A stretch of DNA of 64,000 nucleotides from Methanosarcina baikalica (GCF_031461075.1 NZ_JAVKPK010000002.1:75174-139173); one strand, 5' to 3'; positions 23,070 through 32,792 are shown, numbered from the stretch's first letter. The notes: generated by a model from the letters alone, not told the origin. Made by a program: numbers and translations.

Positions 23070-25397
23070 TTACCTGTACCCAACATAAGCACCCGATTCC
23101 ATGATTTTCTGGCCTCCTTTGAACTGCGCCTCGATTTTTTCATAGAACTGAGCAATATTTTCCGTAATAGTGGGCTTTACCTTCTTCAGAGCTTCTCTAA
23201 AGTGTCTCATTTCGATCTTTTCTATCTCGAAATTCTCCCTGAGGGCATTCATTACGGCTTCCCTGCACACTGACTGAATATCAGCACCCACATAACCTTC
23301 AGTTGTATCGGCAAGGGCTTCAAGATCTACATCCTCAGCAAGGGGCGTATTCTTTGTGTGAATCTTAAATATCTTGAGCCTGCCTTTACGGTCAGGAGAT
23401 CCCATATAGACCAGCCGGTCAAAACGCCCGGGCCGCAGGATTGCAGGATCCAGAAGGTTAGGGCGGTTGGTTGCGGCAATAACCACCACATCTTTAAGGG
23501 ACTCAAGCCCGTCCATCTCTGTAAGGAGCTGGTTCAGCACCCTCTCTGAAGTGTGACTGTCTGTGGATTCCATGCCTTGCATAGAGGCAACTGAATCTAT
23601 CTCGTCAAAGAAGATTACACAAGGGGCAACCTGACGTGCTTTCTTGAAGGTTTCACGGATAGCCTTTTCCGATTCCCCAAGCCACTTCGAGAACATCTCA
23701 GGCCCTTTGACGCTTATAAAGTTGGCATTGGACTCCCTGGCTACGGCCTGGGCTATCATAGTCTTTCCAGTCCCCGGCGGGCCATAAAGCAGAATTCCCC
23801 TTGGAGCCTTTATGCCCATCTGAATAAACTTTTGCGGACTTTTAATGGGCCATTCTACAGCCTCAATAATTGACTGCTTTGCTTCATCCAGCCCTCCCAC
23901 ATCATCCCAGTTAACTGTGGGCATTTCCACGAATATTTCTCTCAGAGCCGAGGGCTCGGCTTCCATCAGGGCATCTTCAAAGTTTTTCTTGGTTACAACG
24001 ATTTTTTCCAGTCTTTCCGGCGGAACCGGTTCCTTTTCGAGGTCAAGATCAGGCAGGTTTTCTCTGAGGCATCGCATGGCAGCTTCCTGCACAAGAGCCA
24101 GAAGGTCTGCGCCTACAAAGCCCTGGGTCCTTTCAGCAAGGTACATCAGATATTTATTTGTCTTTTCTTTCCTTTCCCTCTCCAGAGTAGCCTCATCAGC
24201 TTCGATTTCGGCTTCTCCTCCATTCCCTACTTCTTCATCTCTCTCGATGGGCATTCCGCGGGTATGGATTTGAAGGATCTCGTACCTGTCATTGGTATCA
24301 GGCACACCTATATGGATTTCCCTGTCAAAACGGCCTGGCCTCCTGAGTGCAGGATCGATAGCATCCACGCGGTTAGTGGCTCCTATAACCACAACCTGCC
24401 CTCTCTCTTCCATCCCGTCAAGCAGGGTCAGGAGCTGGGCAACCACTCGCCTTTCCACTTCCCCGGTCACGTTTTCTCTTTTTGGAGCAATGGAATCGAT
24501 TTCATCAATGAAAATGACCGATGGTGCGTCCTGAGTTGCCTCTTCGAAGATCTTTCTGAGCCTTTCCTCGCTTTCTCCATAGAACTTCCCCACGATCTCA
24601 GGGCCGGCAATGTAATGGAAACTTGCTCCGGATTCATTGGCTACGGCTTTTGCAATCAGGGTTTTCCCGGTCCCTGGCGGGCCGTGGAGGATAACTCCCT
24701 TCGGAGGCTCTATATTGAGGTGGCCGAAAAGCTCAGGATGCTTCATGGGCATCTCTATTATTTCCCGGACACGCATGATCTCCTGCCCCAGGCCTCCTAT
24801 GTCTTCATAGGTGGTTACACCCCTGGTTGCTTTTTCGTAACCCTGAACCGGCTTTTTCCGAAGTTCGATGGATGTTGCTTCCGTGATAAGGACAATTGTA
24901 TTTGCAGGATCTGTCTCAACGGCAACCAGAGGGATTACCTGGCTTGTTGTCAGGGATTCGGTCATTGGCTGAGACATAGAGTTGATTATAGGAATGATGT
25001 CTCCCCTGAAAACCGGCCTTTTGAGGATATGCCGTTTTATGATCTCATTTGCGTGTTCCCCGAACTGAAGTTCAGGCCCCCCCTGTATCATGCTTTCCGG
25101 GAGCGCCAGAATGAGTTTTTTTGCCTCCGGGGCTTCCACCTTTTTGATGGTTACCTTCTCTCCTATGGAAACTCCTGCATTTTGCCGGATGAAGTTATCA
25201 ATTCGCACGATTCCCTGTTCCCAATCCTGCCTGTCAGCTCTCCATACCTTTGCCGTGGTCTTTTTCTTCCCCCTTATTTCCACGATATCGCCTGGCGAGA
25301 GCTGAAGTTTCAGTAAGGCTGTAGGGTCGAGTCGGATAATTCCTCTTCCAAGGTCAATAGGATATGCCTTTTCAACCTTCAACTGTATTTCTTCCAT
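23070..25397 (-). CDS. Cdc48/VAT-type AAA+ ATPase
   Basis: A 775-residue archaeal Cdc48/p97 homologue. It has an N-terminal double-psi-barrel domain (residues about 1-185), then two AAA+ rings: D1 with Walker A GPPGTGKT at 239-246 and Walker B VIFIDEID, and D2 with Walker A at 539-546 and Walker B VIFFDEID. Arginine-finger segments are present in both (RRPGRFDRE, LRPGRFDRL). It unfolds substrate proteins for degradation, probably with the proteasome. A charged segment of about 30 residues (386-415, rich in Glu) is inserted in the D1 small subdomain. The tail ends in YVGYR, similar to but not a strict HbYX proteasome-docking motif. It is divergent from nadE. Confidence 0.95.
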   Translation of the reverse strand: MEEIQLKVEKAYPIDLGRGIIRLDPTALLKLQLSPGDIVEIRGKKKTTAKVWRADRQDWEQGIVRIDNFIRQNAGVSIGEKVTIKKVEAPEAKKLILALPESMIQGGPELQFGEHANEIIKRHILKRPVFRGDIIPIINSMSQPMTESLTTSQVIPLVAVETDPANTIVLITEATSIELRKKPVQGYEKATRGVTTYEDIGGLGQEIMRVREIIEMPMKHPELFGHLNIEPPKGVILHGPPGTGKTLIAKAVANESGASFHYIAGPEIVGKFYGESEERLRKIFEEATQDAPSVIFIDEIDSIAPKRENVTGEVERRVVAQLLTLLDGMEERGQVVVIGATNRVDAIDPALRRPGRFDREIHIGVPDTNDRYEILQIHTRGMPIERDEEVGNGGEAEIEADEATLERERKEKTNKYLMYLAERTQGFVGADLLALVQEAAMRCLRENLPDLDLEKEPVPPERLEKIVVTKKNFEDALMEAEPSALREIFVEMPTVNWDDVGGLDEAKQSIIEAVEWPIKSPQKFIQMGIKAPRGILLYGPPGTGKTMIAQAVARESNANFISVKGPEMFSKWLGESEKAIRETFKKARQVAPCVIFFDEIDSVASMQGMESTDSHTSERVLNQLLTEMDGLESLKDVVVIAATNRPNLLDPAILRPGRFDRLVYMGSPDRKGRLKIFKIHTKNTPLAEDVDLEALADTTEGYVGADIQSVCREAVMNALRENFEIEKIEMRHFREALKKVKPTITENIAQFYEKIEAQFKGGQKIMESGAYVGYR

Positions 25398-25952
25398 AGA
25401 TCATCCCAAAAATAGTTGTCTTTTTGATTACTACTTTTATTTAATAATTACATAAAATAAACAGACACCGGATTTTTCAGATTTTTCCGGACTGCGTATT
25501 AGGAACTACCTGTTTTCTATATTAGATGCTCTTTTTATTTCAATGCCTGTGATCAGGGAATTTTTTATCCCTGGAGTTTTGCTGCTGAATACCCGACACC
25601 TTGAATTTCCTGTCCGGTACTCATATCCGAAAACCCCTTTCTTTTATAGCCTGTATCTCTACCCATAAAATAATTTTGTCGGTTAGAGGTATATTTGATA
25701 ATCAGTTATTTATATTATAATACCCGGGATATTACCCTCTATACCCTCCATTTATTAAATAAGTTTACCCTCCATTCTATTTTCCTCTGAGGATTAATAT
25801 ATCTGGAAATATATCTAGACTTTCCATGTATAAAATTGTTTGATATAATTCAAACTCTGATCTCATTCGGACTTTATTATTAAGACCTCAATGTCACCCA
25901 GACCTTGGTGCCTTTTAGATTTATTATCACAGATATCCAGGAATTTGACAGC
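25398..25952. other. Divergent promoter region between cdc48 and nadE
   Basis: No gene is seen. An ATTAAATAAAAG stretch on the minus strand suits the cdc48 TATA box. Small hairpins are present (CCGGA/TCCGG near 25468-25490 and CAGGGA/TCCCTG near 25553-25573). Three ACCCTC motifs occur at about 25732-25771 upstream of nadE. The in-frame extension of nadE to a TTG at 25905 is judged non-coding. Confidence 0.45.
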
Positions 25953-26723
25953 ATGGACCTTGAAATCGCGCAGAACAGGATTATTGACTTTATCCGGAAC
26001 GAAATCAGTAAAGCAGGTGTAAATGGGGCCGTTGTAGGCATCAGTGGGGGAATAGACTCAGCTCTTGCCGCAGCACTCACCGTAAAAGCCCTCGGAAAAG
26101 ATAAGGTACTCGGAATCCATATGCCTGAACCCGGCCTTACCCCCGCTGCAGACAGCAAAGATTCAAAAGCTCTTGCAAATTGGCTCGGGATCGAGTTTCA
26201 GACAATTGATATTTCAGGAATCATTTCAGCTTTCATAGCTGCAGTCCCTCAGAGTGAGTCTGCAGATAAGCTCTGCAGAGGCAACCTTAAAGCACGGGTC
26301 AGAATGTCTCTTCTCTATTTCCATGCAAACCGGATGAACCGTATGGTCATCGGAACCGGTAATAAAACCGAGATCCTGCTTGGCTATTTCACGAAATATG
26401 GAGACGGAGGCGTTGATCTTGAACCCATAGGCGGGCTTTACAAGACCGAGGTATGGGAGCTTTCTCGCAGGTTAGGAATTCCGGACCCTCTTATTACCAA
26501 AAAACCGTCCGCAGGCCTCTGGGCAGGCCAGACCGATGAAGCCGAACTTGGGATCTCTTATGTTAAAGTGGATAAGGTGCTCAGAATGCTCGAGAAAAAT
26601 GAAGATCCTGAAACCATCCTGAGTACTCTTGGCGTCTCGGTAGAGCAGCTGAATTCGGTCATAAAGCGCATCGAGAGCAATGAGCATAAAAGAAAAGCCC
26701 CTTCTGTGCCGGAAATAAATTAA
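25953..26723 (+). CDS. nadE: NH3-dependent NAD+ synthetase
   Basis: A 256-residue PP-loop amidotransferase-type enzyme, full length for the archaeal form without a glutaminase domain. The PP-loop motif is GISGGIDSALAAAL, and later conserved regions are GTGNKTEILLGYFTKYGDGG and KKPSAGLWAGQTDE. It makes NAD+ from deamido-NAD+, ATP and ammonia. The ATG at 25953 has AGGAA upstream and matches the usual family start; an earlier TTG at 25905 would add 16 unusual residues. It is convergent with tiaS. Confidence 0.94.
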   Translation: MDLEIAQNRIIDFIRNEISKAGVNGAVVGISGGIDSALAAALTVKALGKDKVLGIHMPEPGLTPAADSKDSKALANWLGIEFQTIDISGIISAFIAAVPQSESADKLCRGNLKARVRMSLLYFHANRMNRMVIGTGNKTEILLGYFTKYGDGGVDLEPIGGLYKTEVWELSRRLGIPDPLITKKPSAGLWAGQTDEAELGISYVKVDKVLRMLEKNEDPETILSTLGVSVEQLNSVIKRIESNEHKRKAPSVPEIN

Positions 26724-26823
26724 AATCAATAGGATCAGATATTATTCAAAAGATTCAAGAATTATACGAAAAATTCAAGAAATCTTCCGAACCCAAGATT
26801 TGAGGCCATAAGTTTACGGCTTC

Positions 26824-28110
26824 TTATCGGGCAGGATGAATACCGATATCAGACCGCTTTTCCCTGACCAACGGTTTTGCGAGGTGCCGTCTGGCGCAGG
26901 GCGGGACCTCATAAAGTCCTGTTTCAAGGTCTCTCTTTACTTCACATCTTACTTTTGAGGGAACATGTGTCCCGCATTTTTTACAGCGAAACTGCTGTCC
27001 CTGCCCTGTAGACTTCATGTGCTTTTCGCAGTTTGGGCATTTTGGGTTTTCTTCTTTATGAAGGGGTGCAAGCTTTTTAATTTCGATTTTTTCAATGTTG
27101 AGAGTTCCGGAGCTGGCACTTCCCGAAAGTACAACCTTGTCCCCAGGCATTAGTTTCCTGACAAGTGCTCTGAAGTTCTTTGTGGGTTCGAAGGCTGCGC
27201 AGTCGATTTCGTTTCCTTCGTTATCCCTGATAGAGAAAATAACATGCCCTCCATGAATGGTTTTCGGAAATGCCGAAACCATACCCTCCAGCATATAAGA
27301 ATGCATATCCCGGATTTCAGCGGCGTTTGCTGCGGACAGCAGGTGCATATCCGTACCCTGGTTTGTCCTGTATACGGCAAAACGTTCAACAGGTTCAGAT
27401 TTGATCATGCTTGCTGCTTCAGTAACGATGGTAGGGGTTTCCCCCCTGATTCCGAAAAGCACGGGATCGGCTGAATGGGGTACACAGACTACAAGCCTGT
27501 TTGTAAGGTCCACTGTATCCCAGGTTCCGGGGTAAGTTTTCCTGTCAGCTTCAAAAAAACTTTCTTTTTCTATTTCGCGTGGAGTTCCCCACCTTTCTTT
27601 TTGTCTGTATGCCAGGTGCTCGAAAGTGTGATCCCATTCTTCAGGGTTCAGCATGGCCCCGCAGGCTGCAAGAGCGCCTATCAGCCCCCTTCCGTTTTTG
27701 AAGCCTTTTGAGGAAATCTCAAATTCCTTGATGAGGCTTTTTGCCTCCTGTATTTCGATCACATTTCTGACAGCCTCTTCCAGAAAGTTTCCGAGGACAG
27801 GCTTGAGGATCTTGTAATCTTTTTCCAGAATAAAAACAACGCCAGGGTTTGTTTTTTCGCATTCAATGCGTGCAAGTTCTTCTACTCTGGATATTACATG
27901 AGCAATTACTTTTTCCGGGCAGACGGTCTTAAGTTTCAGGGCTACTGCAGCATTTCCTCTTGTTTTGTAGGGAATGGTAGGGTTCAGACGAACAAGCAGG
28001 GGAAAAGTTTCAACAGCTCCATAGGCCTGGAGCTCTTCCAGCAGCAAAGCTCCCAGATATGTTGTGCACATTCCTTCGTTTGAATCAGTATCATCAATTC
28101 CGATAATCAT
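26824..28110 (-). CDS. tiaS: tRNA(Ile2) 2-agmatinylcytidine synthetase TiaS
   Basis: A 428-residue enzyme that attaches agmatine to C34 of the CAU-anticodon tRNA-Ile so that it reads AUA. It begins MIIGIDDTDSNEGMCTTYLG, the DDTD ATPase motif typical of TiaS, followed by RLNPTIPYKTRGNAA. A four-Cys zinc ribbon (CPNCEKHMKS...CKKCG) sits near the C terminus after an OB-fold region (GDKVVLSGSAS). The family start fits the ATG at 28110. An in-frame ATG at 28179 with GGAG close before it would add 23 residues and cannot be excluded. It is divergent from the HTH regulator gene. Confidence 0.94.
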   Translation of the reverse strand: MIIGIDDTDSNEGMCTTYLGALLLEELQAYGAVETFPLLVRLNPTIPYKTRGNAAVALKLKTVCPEKVIAHVISRVEELARIECEKTNPGVVFILEKDYKILKPVLGNFLEEAVRNVIEIQEAKSLIKEFEISSKGFKNGRGLIGALAACGAMLNPEEWDHTFEHLAYRQKERWGTPREIEKESFFEADRKTYPGTWDTVDLTNRLVVCVPHSADPVLFGIRGETPTIVTEAASMIKSEPVERFAVYRTNQGTDMHLLSAANAAEIRDMHSYMLEGMVSAFPKTIHGGHVIFSIRDNEGNEIDCAAFEPTKNFRALVRKLMPGDKVVLSGSASSGTLNIEKIEIKKLAPLHKEENPKCPNCEKHMKSTGQGQQFRCKKCGTHVPSKVRCEVKRDLETGLYEVPPCARRHLAKPLVREKRSDIGIHPAR

Positions 28111-28225
28111 TTTTCTGGTTCCGGTCTTTTCCGTCTTATTTTCCGCAAACCCGTTTCGGATAACTACAGTTTTCGTCATTCTCCGGCGTATTTTTGCACT
28201 GTAAGGATTCTCAAGAGTGAAGAAA

Positions 28226-28236
28226 CATATATATAG
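28226..28236. promoter_or_regulatory. Shared TATA-like element between tiaS and a regulator
   Basis: CATATATATAG is nearly symmetrical and lies 38 bases before the regulator ATG (28274) and 47 bases from the upstream tiaS ATG candidate (28179). It could direct transcription both ways. Confidence 0.45.
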
Positions 28237-28273
28237 ATGTTCAAACAGAGATTGATACTGGATTGATACCGGA

Positions 28274-29257
28274 ATGACAAAAGAGGTTCTCATACATCAA
28301 ATTATTGATGTATTGGCACGTGCGGGCTTTGCACTCTCTGACCGCTGTAATATTCGCCCGAGGAGTTTTGACGTTGCCGCACGGAAAGGTGAAACACTAT
28401 TACTTTGCAAGGTTTTATTTAACATTGACGGCTTGAATGAAGAAACTGCCAGGGAAATGAAATTCCTGGCTGAGTATCTTGGAGGCTCTTCTATTGTCGT
28501 GGGGGCAAAGACCCGAGATCAGATGCTTGAGGACAGCGTTGTGTACATGCGCTATGATATCCTTGTCCTGAATGTCCAGACCCTTCACGATTATTTTATT
28601 GAAAACATTCCACCACTGGTTTCAGCAGCTCCAGGTGGCTTATATGTCTCCATTGAAGGAGATCTCCTGAAAAAAGCCAGGATGGATCAGGCAATGTCTC
28701 TTGGGACCCTGGCTACCATGGTAGGGGTTTCAAGGAGAACTATCAGTAAGTACGAGGAAGAGGGCATGGATGCGTCGATAGACGTCGTGCTCCAGCTAGA
28801 AGACATCTTTGGAGTTGAACTGGCAAGGCCCATAAACATCCTGAAGTCCTGCGGGAGCAGGAAGCCCCGAAAGAAAGCAGAACCCGAAACAGAAGATCAG
28901 GTAAAATCGTCAACTCTTTTGGCGGAAGATCTGATCCTTAATACGATTTCAATGCTTGGTTATGATGTACTTCCTACGGCACAGGCACCTTTCAAGGCTA
29001 TTTCACGGGATAAGTCCTCAGTTATCCTCACAGGAGTCAGCGAATTCAATACAACCGTAATCAAGCGGGCTCATCTAATGAGCAGCATTTCCTGCATTAC
29101 TGAGACCCAATCCGTATTTATCATCAACGGGTGTTCCAAAATAAAATCAGTGGAAAATACGGTCCTGATCGAAAAGAAAGAACTTGACAAGATAAGTGAT
29201 TCTCAGGAACTCCTTAATTTCATAGAGGAACGCAAGGAAACACATGACGAAGCGTGA
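28274..29257 (+). CDS. Putative archaeal HTH-type transcriptional regulator
   Basis: A 327-residue protein of a conserved archaeal regulator family. Residues about 1-115 resemble a nuclease-like fold without clear catalytic residues (CNIRPRSFDVAARKGETLLLCKV). A central XRE-type helix-turn-helix follows (LGTLATMVGVSRRTISKYEEEGM, about 146-168), then a basic linker and a C-terminal domain of about 110 residues similar to the first. The target is unknown. The direct repeat GATTGATAC lies just before its start. It is divergent from tiaS; the pairing may hint at control of that promoter, which is inference. Confidence 0.85.
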   Translation: MTKEVLIHQIIDVLARAGFALSDRCNIRPRSFDVAARKGETLLLCKVLFNIDGLNEETAREMKFLAEYLGGSSIVVGAKTRDQMLEDSVVYMRYDILVLNVQTLHDYFIENIPPLVSAAPGGLYVSIEGDLLKKARMDQAMSLGTLATMVGVSRRTISKYEEEGMDASIDVVLQLEDIFGVELARPINILKSCGSRKPRKKAEPETEDQVKSSTLLAEDLILNTISMLGYDVLPTAQAPFKAISRDKSSVILTGVSEFNTTVIKRAHLMSSISCITETQSVFIINGCSKIKSVENTVLIEKKELDKISDSQELLNFIEERKETHDEA

Positions 29258-29639
29258 ATATATTTTGTAGGTTATCCTTTCCCTAGTTGCCCCACCCGAG
29301 TTCCGCTACCCGAGTTCCACTTCGGGAGCACGGGGTCCTTCTCGCTACGCTCGAGAGGACTAATTGAAAGGGCTTATTTACGAAATTACAGTTTTTCCGT
29401 GTTTTTCGTATTTTCGGTGTATTCCTTGTTTTATGTGATTTCGGTGTACTCCGTGTATTCTGTGGTTATTGATTCTATTCCAAGTTTTTCCATACCTTGT
29501 ATGGTTATGGATTCTTGAGTTAATTAGTGTAAATATTTACGTCCGAAGCCGTATTTATCCTCAAATCTCTACCTGTAGTTTTTCCAGGTGCCATAGTTCC
29601 AAAACCCTAATATAGCACTGTTTCAATCTAAACGCTTCG
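29258..29639. other. 382-base gap with repeat DNA
   Basis: No gene is seen. It contains CCCGAGTTCC repeats (29295-29316), a REP-like palindrome at 29335-29360 and degenerate direct repeats of the type TTCGGTGTATTCC/TCCGTGTATTC at about 29395-29462. The right end should hold the purN promoter. Confidence 0.45.
29335..29360. repeat. REP-like palindrome, copy 3
   Basis: GTCCTTCTCGCTACGCTCGA followed by GAGGAC; the inverse layout of the copies at 22424 and 22512. Confidence 0.55.
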
Positions 29640-30248
29640 ATGATGGTGAAGATTGCGGTGCTGGTCTCTGGAAGGGGTTCGAATCTCCAGGCGATTATAG
29701 ACAGCATTGAAAAGGGTTACATAAAGAATGCGGCAATTAATGTTGTTATTTCCAACAAGGCAAATGCCTATGCTCTCGAACGCGCAAGAAATTATGGAAT
29801 AAGCGCTGTTTTCCTTAATCCTGATGAGTACGATAGAGCGGGATATGACAGGGAAATCCTGAATATTCTGAAACAGCATAACACGGACCTTCTTCTGCTT
29901 GCAGGCTATTTCCGGATTTTGGGAAACGAAATAATCGGGATCTACAGGAACAGAGTTCTGAATATTCATCCGTCTCTTCTTCCGGCTTTCAAAGGACTTC
30001 ATGCCCAGAAGCAGGCATTCGAATACGGGGTAAAAGTTGCAGGTTGTACCGTGCACTTTGTAGATGAAGGGCTGGATTCAGGGCCAATTATCCTCCAGAA
30101 ATGTGTGCCTGTGCTCCCGGAAGATACGGAAGAGACTCTTACTGCCAGAATTCTGGAACAGGAACATATTATCTACCCTGAAGCTGTTAAGCTCTTTACC
30201 GAGGGTAAACTTAAAATTGAAGGCCGAAATGTAGTAGCCCGTATTTGA
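29640..30248 (+). CDS. purN: Phosphoribosylglycinamide formyltransferase
   Basis: A 202-residue GAR transformylase. It starts with the phosphate-binding VLVSGRGSNLQAII loop and carries the catalytic NIHPSLLPAFKGLHAQKQA region plus the Asp in VDEGLDSGPII, as in E. coli PurN. It moves the formyl group of 10-formyl-tetrahydrofolate (or the pterin analogue used by this cell) onto glycinamide ribonucleotide in purine synthesis. Adjacent ATG codons at 29640 and 29643 are both possible starts. Neighbouring glyA and folD could supply the formyl donor. Confidence 0.95.
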   Translation: MMVKIAVLVSGRGSNLQAIIDSIEKGYIKNAAINVVISNKANAYALERARNYGISAVFLNPDEYDRAGYDREILNILKQHNTDLLLLAGYFRILGNEIIGIYRNRVLNIHPSLLPAFKGLHAQKQAFEYGVKVAGCTVHFVDEGLDSGPIILQKCVPVLPEDTEETLTARILEQEHIIYPEAVKLFTEGKLKIEGRNVVARI

Positions 30249-30653
30249 GTAGCCGATTAAGTTCATGCTCAAACCGGAATAGATTTTACCGATTAATAAC
30301 CTTATTAATACCCTGATAATTATAAATAATTCAAACTTATAGGTACCTCCAAGAAACTTTGTAGGCCACAAGGGCTTTCCAGATTTCGAAATCTCCGAGC
30401 TTGAAAATATCCAGGAGCCTTTTGCTGGAAGTTCTAAAACGTCAGTATGAAACTCCCTAAGAAAAAGTTACAAAGCCTGTTTAATTAATCCCCTTTGTCA
30501 GCGACTTTTGTCGTTGAATACCTCAACCTCTTAGTAACTTTCAAATATATCAGGCAGTTCTTAAACACCCGCATGTTAACACTAATCAACCCAAGCCACA
30601 AAAAACCCTTCACTTTAACTAAATTTTAAATAAGCATATCCCAGGTGACAGTA
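30249..30653. other. Gap between purN and glyA
   Basis: About 400 AT-rich bases with no supported gene. A weak hairpin around a CGACTTTTGTCG core lies near 30503-30514, and a TATA-like AAATTTTAAATAAG sits at 30621-30634, about 20-30 bases before the glyA ribosome binding site. Confidence 0.4.
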
Positions 30654-31892
30654 ATGTCTTATATTGAAAAAGTTGATCCGGAATTGTCCGAGGCTATCAA
30701 AAAAGAAGCCGAGCGCCAGGAATACAAATTAAACCTTATCGCATCCGAGAATTATGCAAGCAGAGCCGTGATGGAAGCTCAGGGCTCGATTTTGACCAAT
30801 AAGTATGCCGAAGGGTATTCCGGCAAGCGATACTATGGCGGCTGCGATTTCGTGGACGTTGCTGAAGACCTCGCGATTTCCAGGGCAAAGAAAATCTTTA
30901 AGGCAAATTACGTTAACGTCCAGCCTCATTCGGGTTCAGGGGCCAACATGGCTGTCTATTTCTCAGTTTTGCAGCCCGGAGATACCATCATGTCCATGGA
31001 CCTCTCGCATGGAGGGCACCTTTCCCACGGCAGTCCTGTGAGTTTTTCCGGTAAGCTCTACAATATTGTGCCCTACGGAGTCAGTAAAAATACTAAGATG
31101 CTGGACTATGCCGAACTTATGGAAATGGCAAAGGAATGCAGGCCCAAACTGATTGTTTGCGGTGCCTCCGCTTATCCGCGTGAGATTGATTTCAAGCAAT
31201 TCAAAGAAATCGCTGACGAGGTTGGAGCCTATTTGCTTGCGGACATTGCCCACATTGCAGGACTTGTAGTTGCAGGTGTGCACCAGAGTCCTGTGCCTTA
31301 TGCAGATTTCGTTACCACCACAACCCACAAGACCCTTAGGGGTCCAAGGGGCGGAATGATAATCTCCAGGACAGAAGAGCTTGCAGTCGGAATTAACAAG
31401 GCTGTGTTCCCTGGCATTCAGGGTGGGCCTCTCATGCATATTATAGCTGGAAAGGCAGTAGCTTTTAAAGAGGCAATGGGTGAAGAATTCAGGCAGGATC
31501 AGATCCAGACCGTAAAGAATGCAAAGGCCCTTTGCAACTCTCTGAAGGAAAAGGGTTTTGATATCGTTTCGGGGGGCACGGATAATCATCTTATGCTTAT
31601 TAACCTTAATAATATGCATATAACAGGCAAGGATGCCGAAGCAGCCCTGAGCAAAGCCGGAATCATTGCAAACAAAAACACAATTCCCTTCGAAACCCGC
31701 AGCCCATTTGTTACGAGTGGGGTAAGGCTCGGAACCCCTGCCTGTACCACAAGGGGTATGAGGGAGAGAGAAATGGAATTAATTGCCGATTATATCGAAA
31801 TCGCAATCAAGAATGCGGCAAACGATAGGCTCCTGTCGGAAACAAGTGGTAAGGTCAGGGAACTCTGTTCAAGGTTCCCGGTTTATTGCTGA
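30654..31892 (+). CDS. glyA: Serine hydroxymethyltransferase
   Basis: A 412-residue PLP enzyme that interconverts serine and glycine with transfer of a one-carbon unit to a reduced pterin. The PLP lysine is Lys226 in VTTTTHKTLRGPRGG; other hallmarks are LNLIASENYAS and the KRYYGGC segment. The chosen ATG has AGGTGAC five bases upstream; an in-frame GTG at 30645 lies on that site. It is followed 24 bases later by folD, so an operon is likely. Pairing with FolD and MetVF suggests tetrahydrofolate rather than tetrahydrosarcinapterin as its cofactor, which is inference. Confidence 0.96.
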   Translation: MSYIEKVDPELSEAIKKEAERQEYKLNLIASENYASRAVMEAQGSILTNKYAEGYSGKRYYGGCDFVDVAEDLAISRAKKIFKANYVNVQPHSGSGANMAVYFSVLQPGDTIMSMDLSHGGHLSHGSPVSFSGKLYNIVPYGVSKNTKMLDYAELMEMAKECRPKLIVCGASAYPREIDFKQFKEIADEVGAYLLADIAHIAGLVVAGVHQSPVPYADFVTTTTHKTLRGPRGGMIISRTEELAVGINKAVFPGIQGGPLMHIIAGKAVAFKEAMGEEFRQDQIQTVKNAKALCNSLKEKGFDIVSGGTDNHLMLINLNNMHITGKDAEAALSKAGIIANKNTIPFETRSPFVTSGVRLGTPACTTRGMREREMELIADYIEIAIKNAANDRLLSETSGKVRELCSRFPVYC

Positions 31893-31916
31893 TCGAAGAG
31901 GGCCGGGTGTTTTACA

Positions 31917-32780
31917 ATGTCAACTGAAGGATGTGAATCAAGGGTCATAGACGGTAAAGTTCTTGCACAGCAGATTGAAGAAGAAGTAAGGACAGGAGTT
32001 GAGGACCTGGAAAGCGGCCGTGGAGTTACTCCCGGGCTTGCTACCATCCTTGTAGGAGATGATCCTGCGTCGAGGATGTACGTCCGGCTGAAACATAGAG
32101 CATGCGAACGTGTGGGCATCAGAGCAGAAGACTACCTTCTTCCGACACAAGCCAGTCAGGAGGAACTCCTCTCCCTGATATATACACTTAACAAAAATAA
32201 GGATGTCCACGCAATCCTGCTTCAGCTCCCGCTTCCGACACATTTTTCCCCGCAGGAAGCAATGGAAGCCATAGCCCCTGAAAAAGATGCGGATGGCTTT
32301 CACCCTTACAATATGGGAAAGCTAATGATCGGGGATGAAGGTCTTGTTCCCTGTACCCCCCATGGGATTATCCGGGCGCTTGAAGAATATAATGTGCCTG
32401 TCCAGGGCAAAAATGTGGTTATTGTCGGGCACAGCAATGTTGTTGGAAAACCCATGGCAGCAATGTTCCTTAACCGGAATGCAACAGTTTCGATTTGCCA
32501 CGTATTCACAGACGATCTTAAGAAATATACGCTCGGCGCAGATATCCTGGTAGTTGCCGTAGGTGTAAAACACCTTATCAAAGCCGACATGGTAAAGGAA
32601 GAGGTAGTTATCTTTGATGTGGGAATTACCAAGGAAGAAGACGGCGTATACGGAGATGTAGACTTCGAAAATGTGATCAAGAAAGCTGCTCTCATTACTC
32701 CTGTTCCTGGCGGTGTAGGCCCTGTGACAGTTGCAATGCTTATGAAGCATGTACTGAGATGTGCAGAAAACTCTTTTTAA
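31917..32780 (+). CDS. folD: Bifunctional methylene-THF dehydrogenase/cyclohydrolase
   Basis: A 287-residue FolD. The catalytic substrate motif SRMYVRLKHRACERVGI contains the essential Lys, and the NAD(P)-binding region is VVIVGHSNVVGKPMAAM, with PCTPHGIIRAL and TPVPGGVGPVTVAML conserved. It oxidises 5,10-methylene-THF and hydrolyses methenyl-THF to 10-formyl-THF. Most methanogens use H4MPT-specific enzymes instead, so a FolD next to glyA and metF marks a folate-type pathway. GGGTG precedes the ATG. A hairpin terminator follows. Confidence 0.96.
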   Translation: MSTEGCESRVIDGKVLAQQIEEEVRTGVEDLESGRGVTPGLATILVGDDPASRMYVRLKHRACERVGIRAEDYLLPTQASQEELLSLIYTLNKNKDVHAILLQLPLPTHFSPQEAMEAIAPEKDADGFHPYNMGKLMIGDEGLVPCTPHGIIRALEEYNVPVQGKNVVIVGHSNVVGKPMAAMFLNRNATVSICHVFTDDLKKYTLGADILVVAVGVKHLIKADMVKEEVVIFDVGITKEEDGVYGDVDFENVIKKAALITPVPGGVGPVTVAMLMKHVLRCAENSF

Positions 32781-32792
32781 AGCTTCTTTATT

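Noticed and set aside
24264..25316. A 350-codon open frame on the plus strand opposite cdc48
   Set aside because: It lies wholly antisense to a secure AAA+ ATPase gene and has no family resemblance; GC-rich third positions of the real gene keep the other strand open.
30963..31619. 218-codon minus-strand frame inside glyA
   Set aside because: Antisense shadow of a fully conserved PLP enzyme gene.
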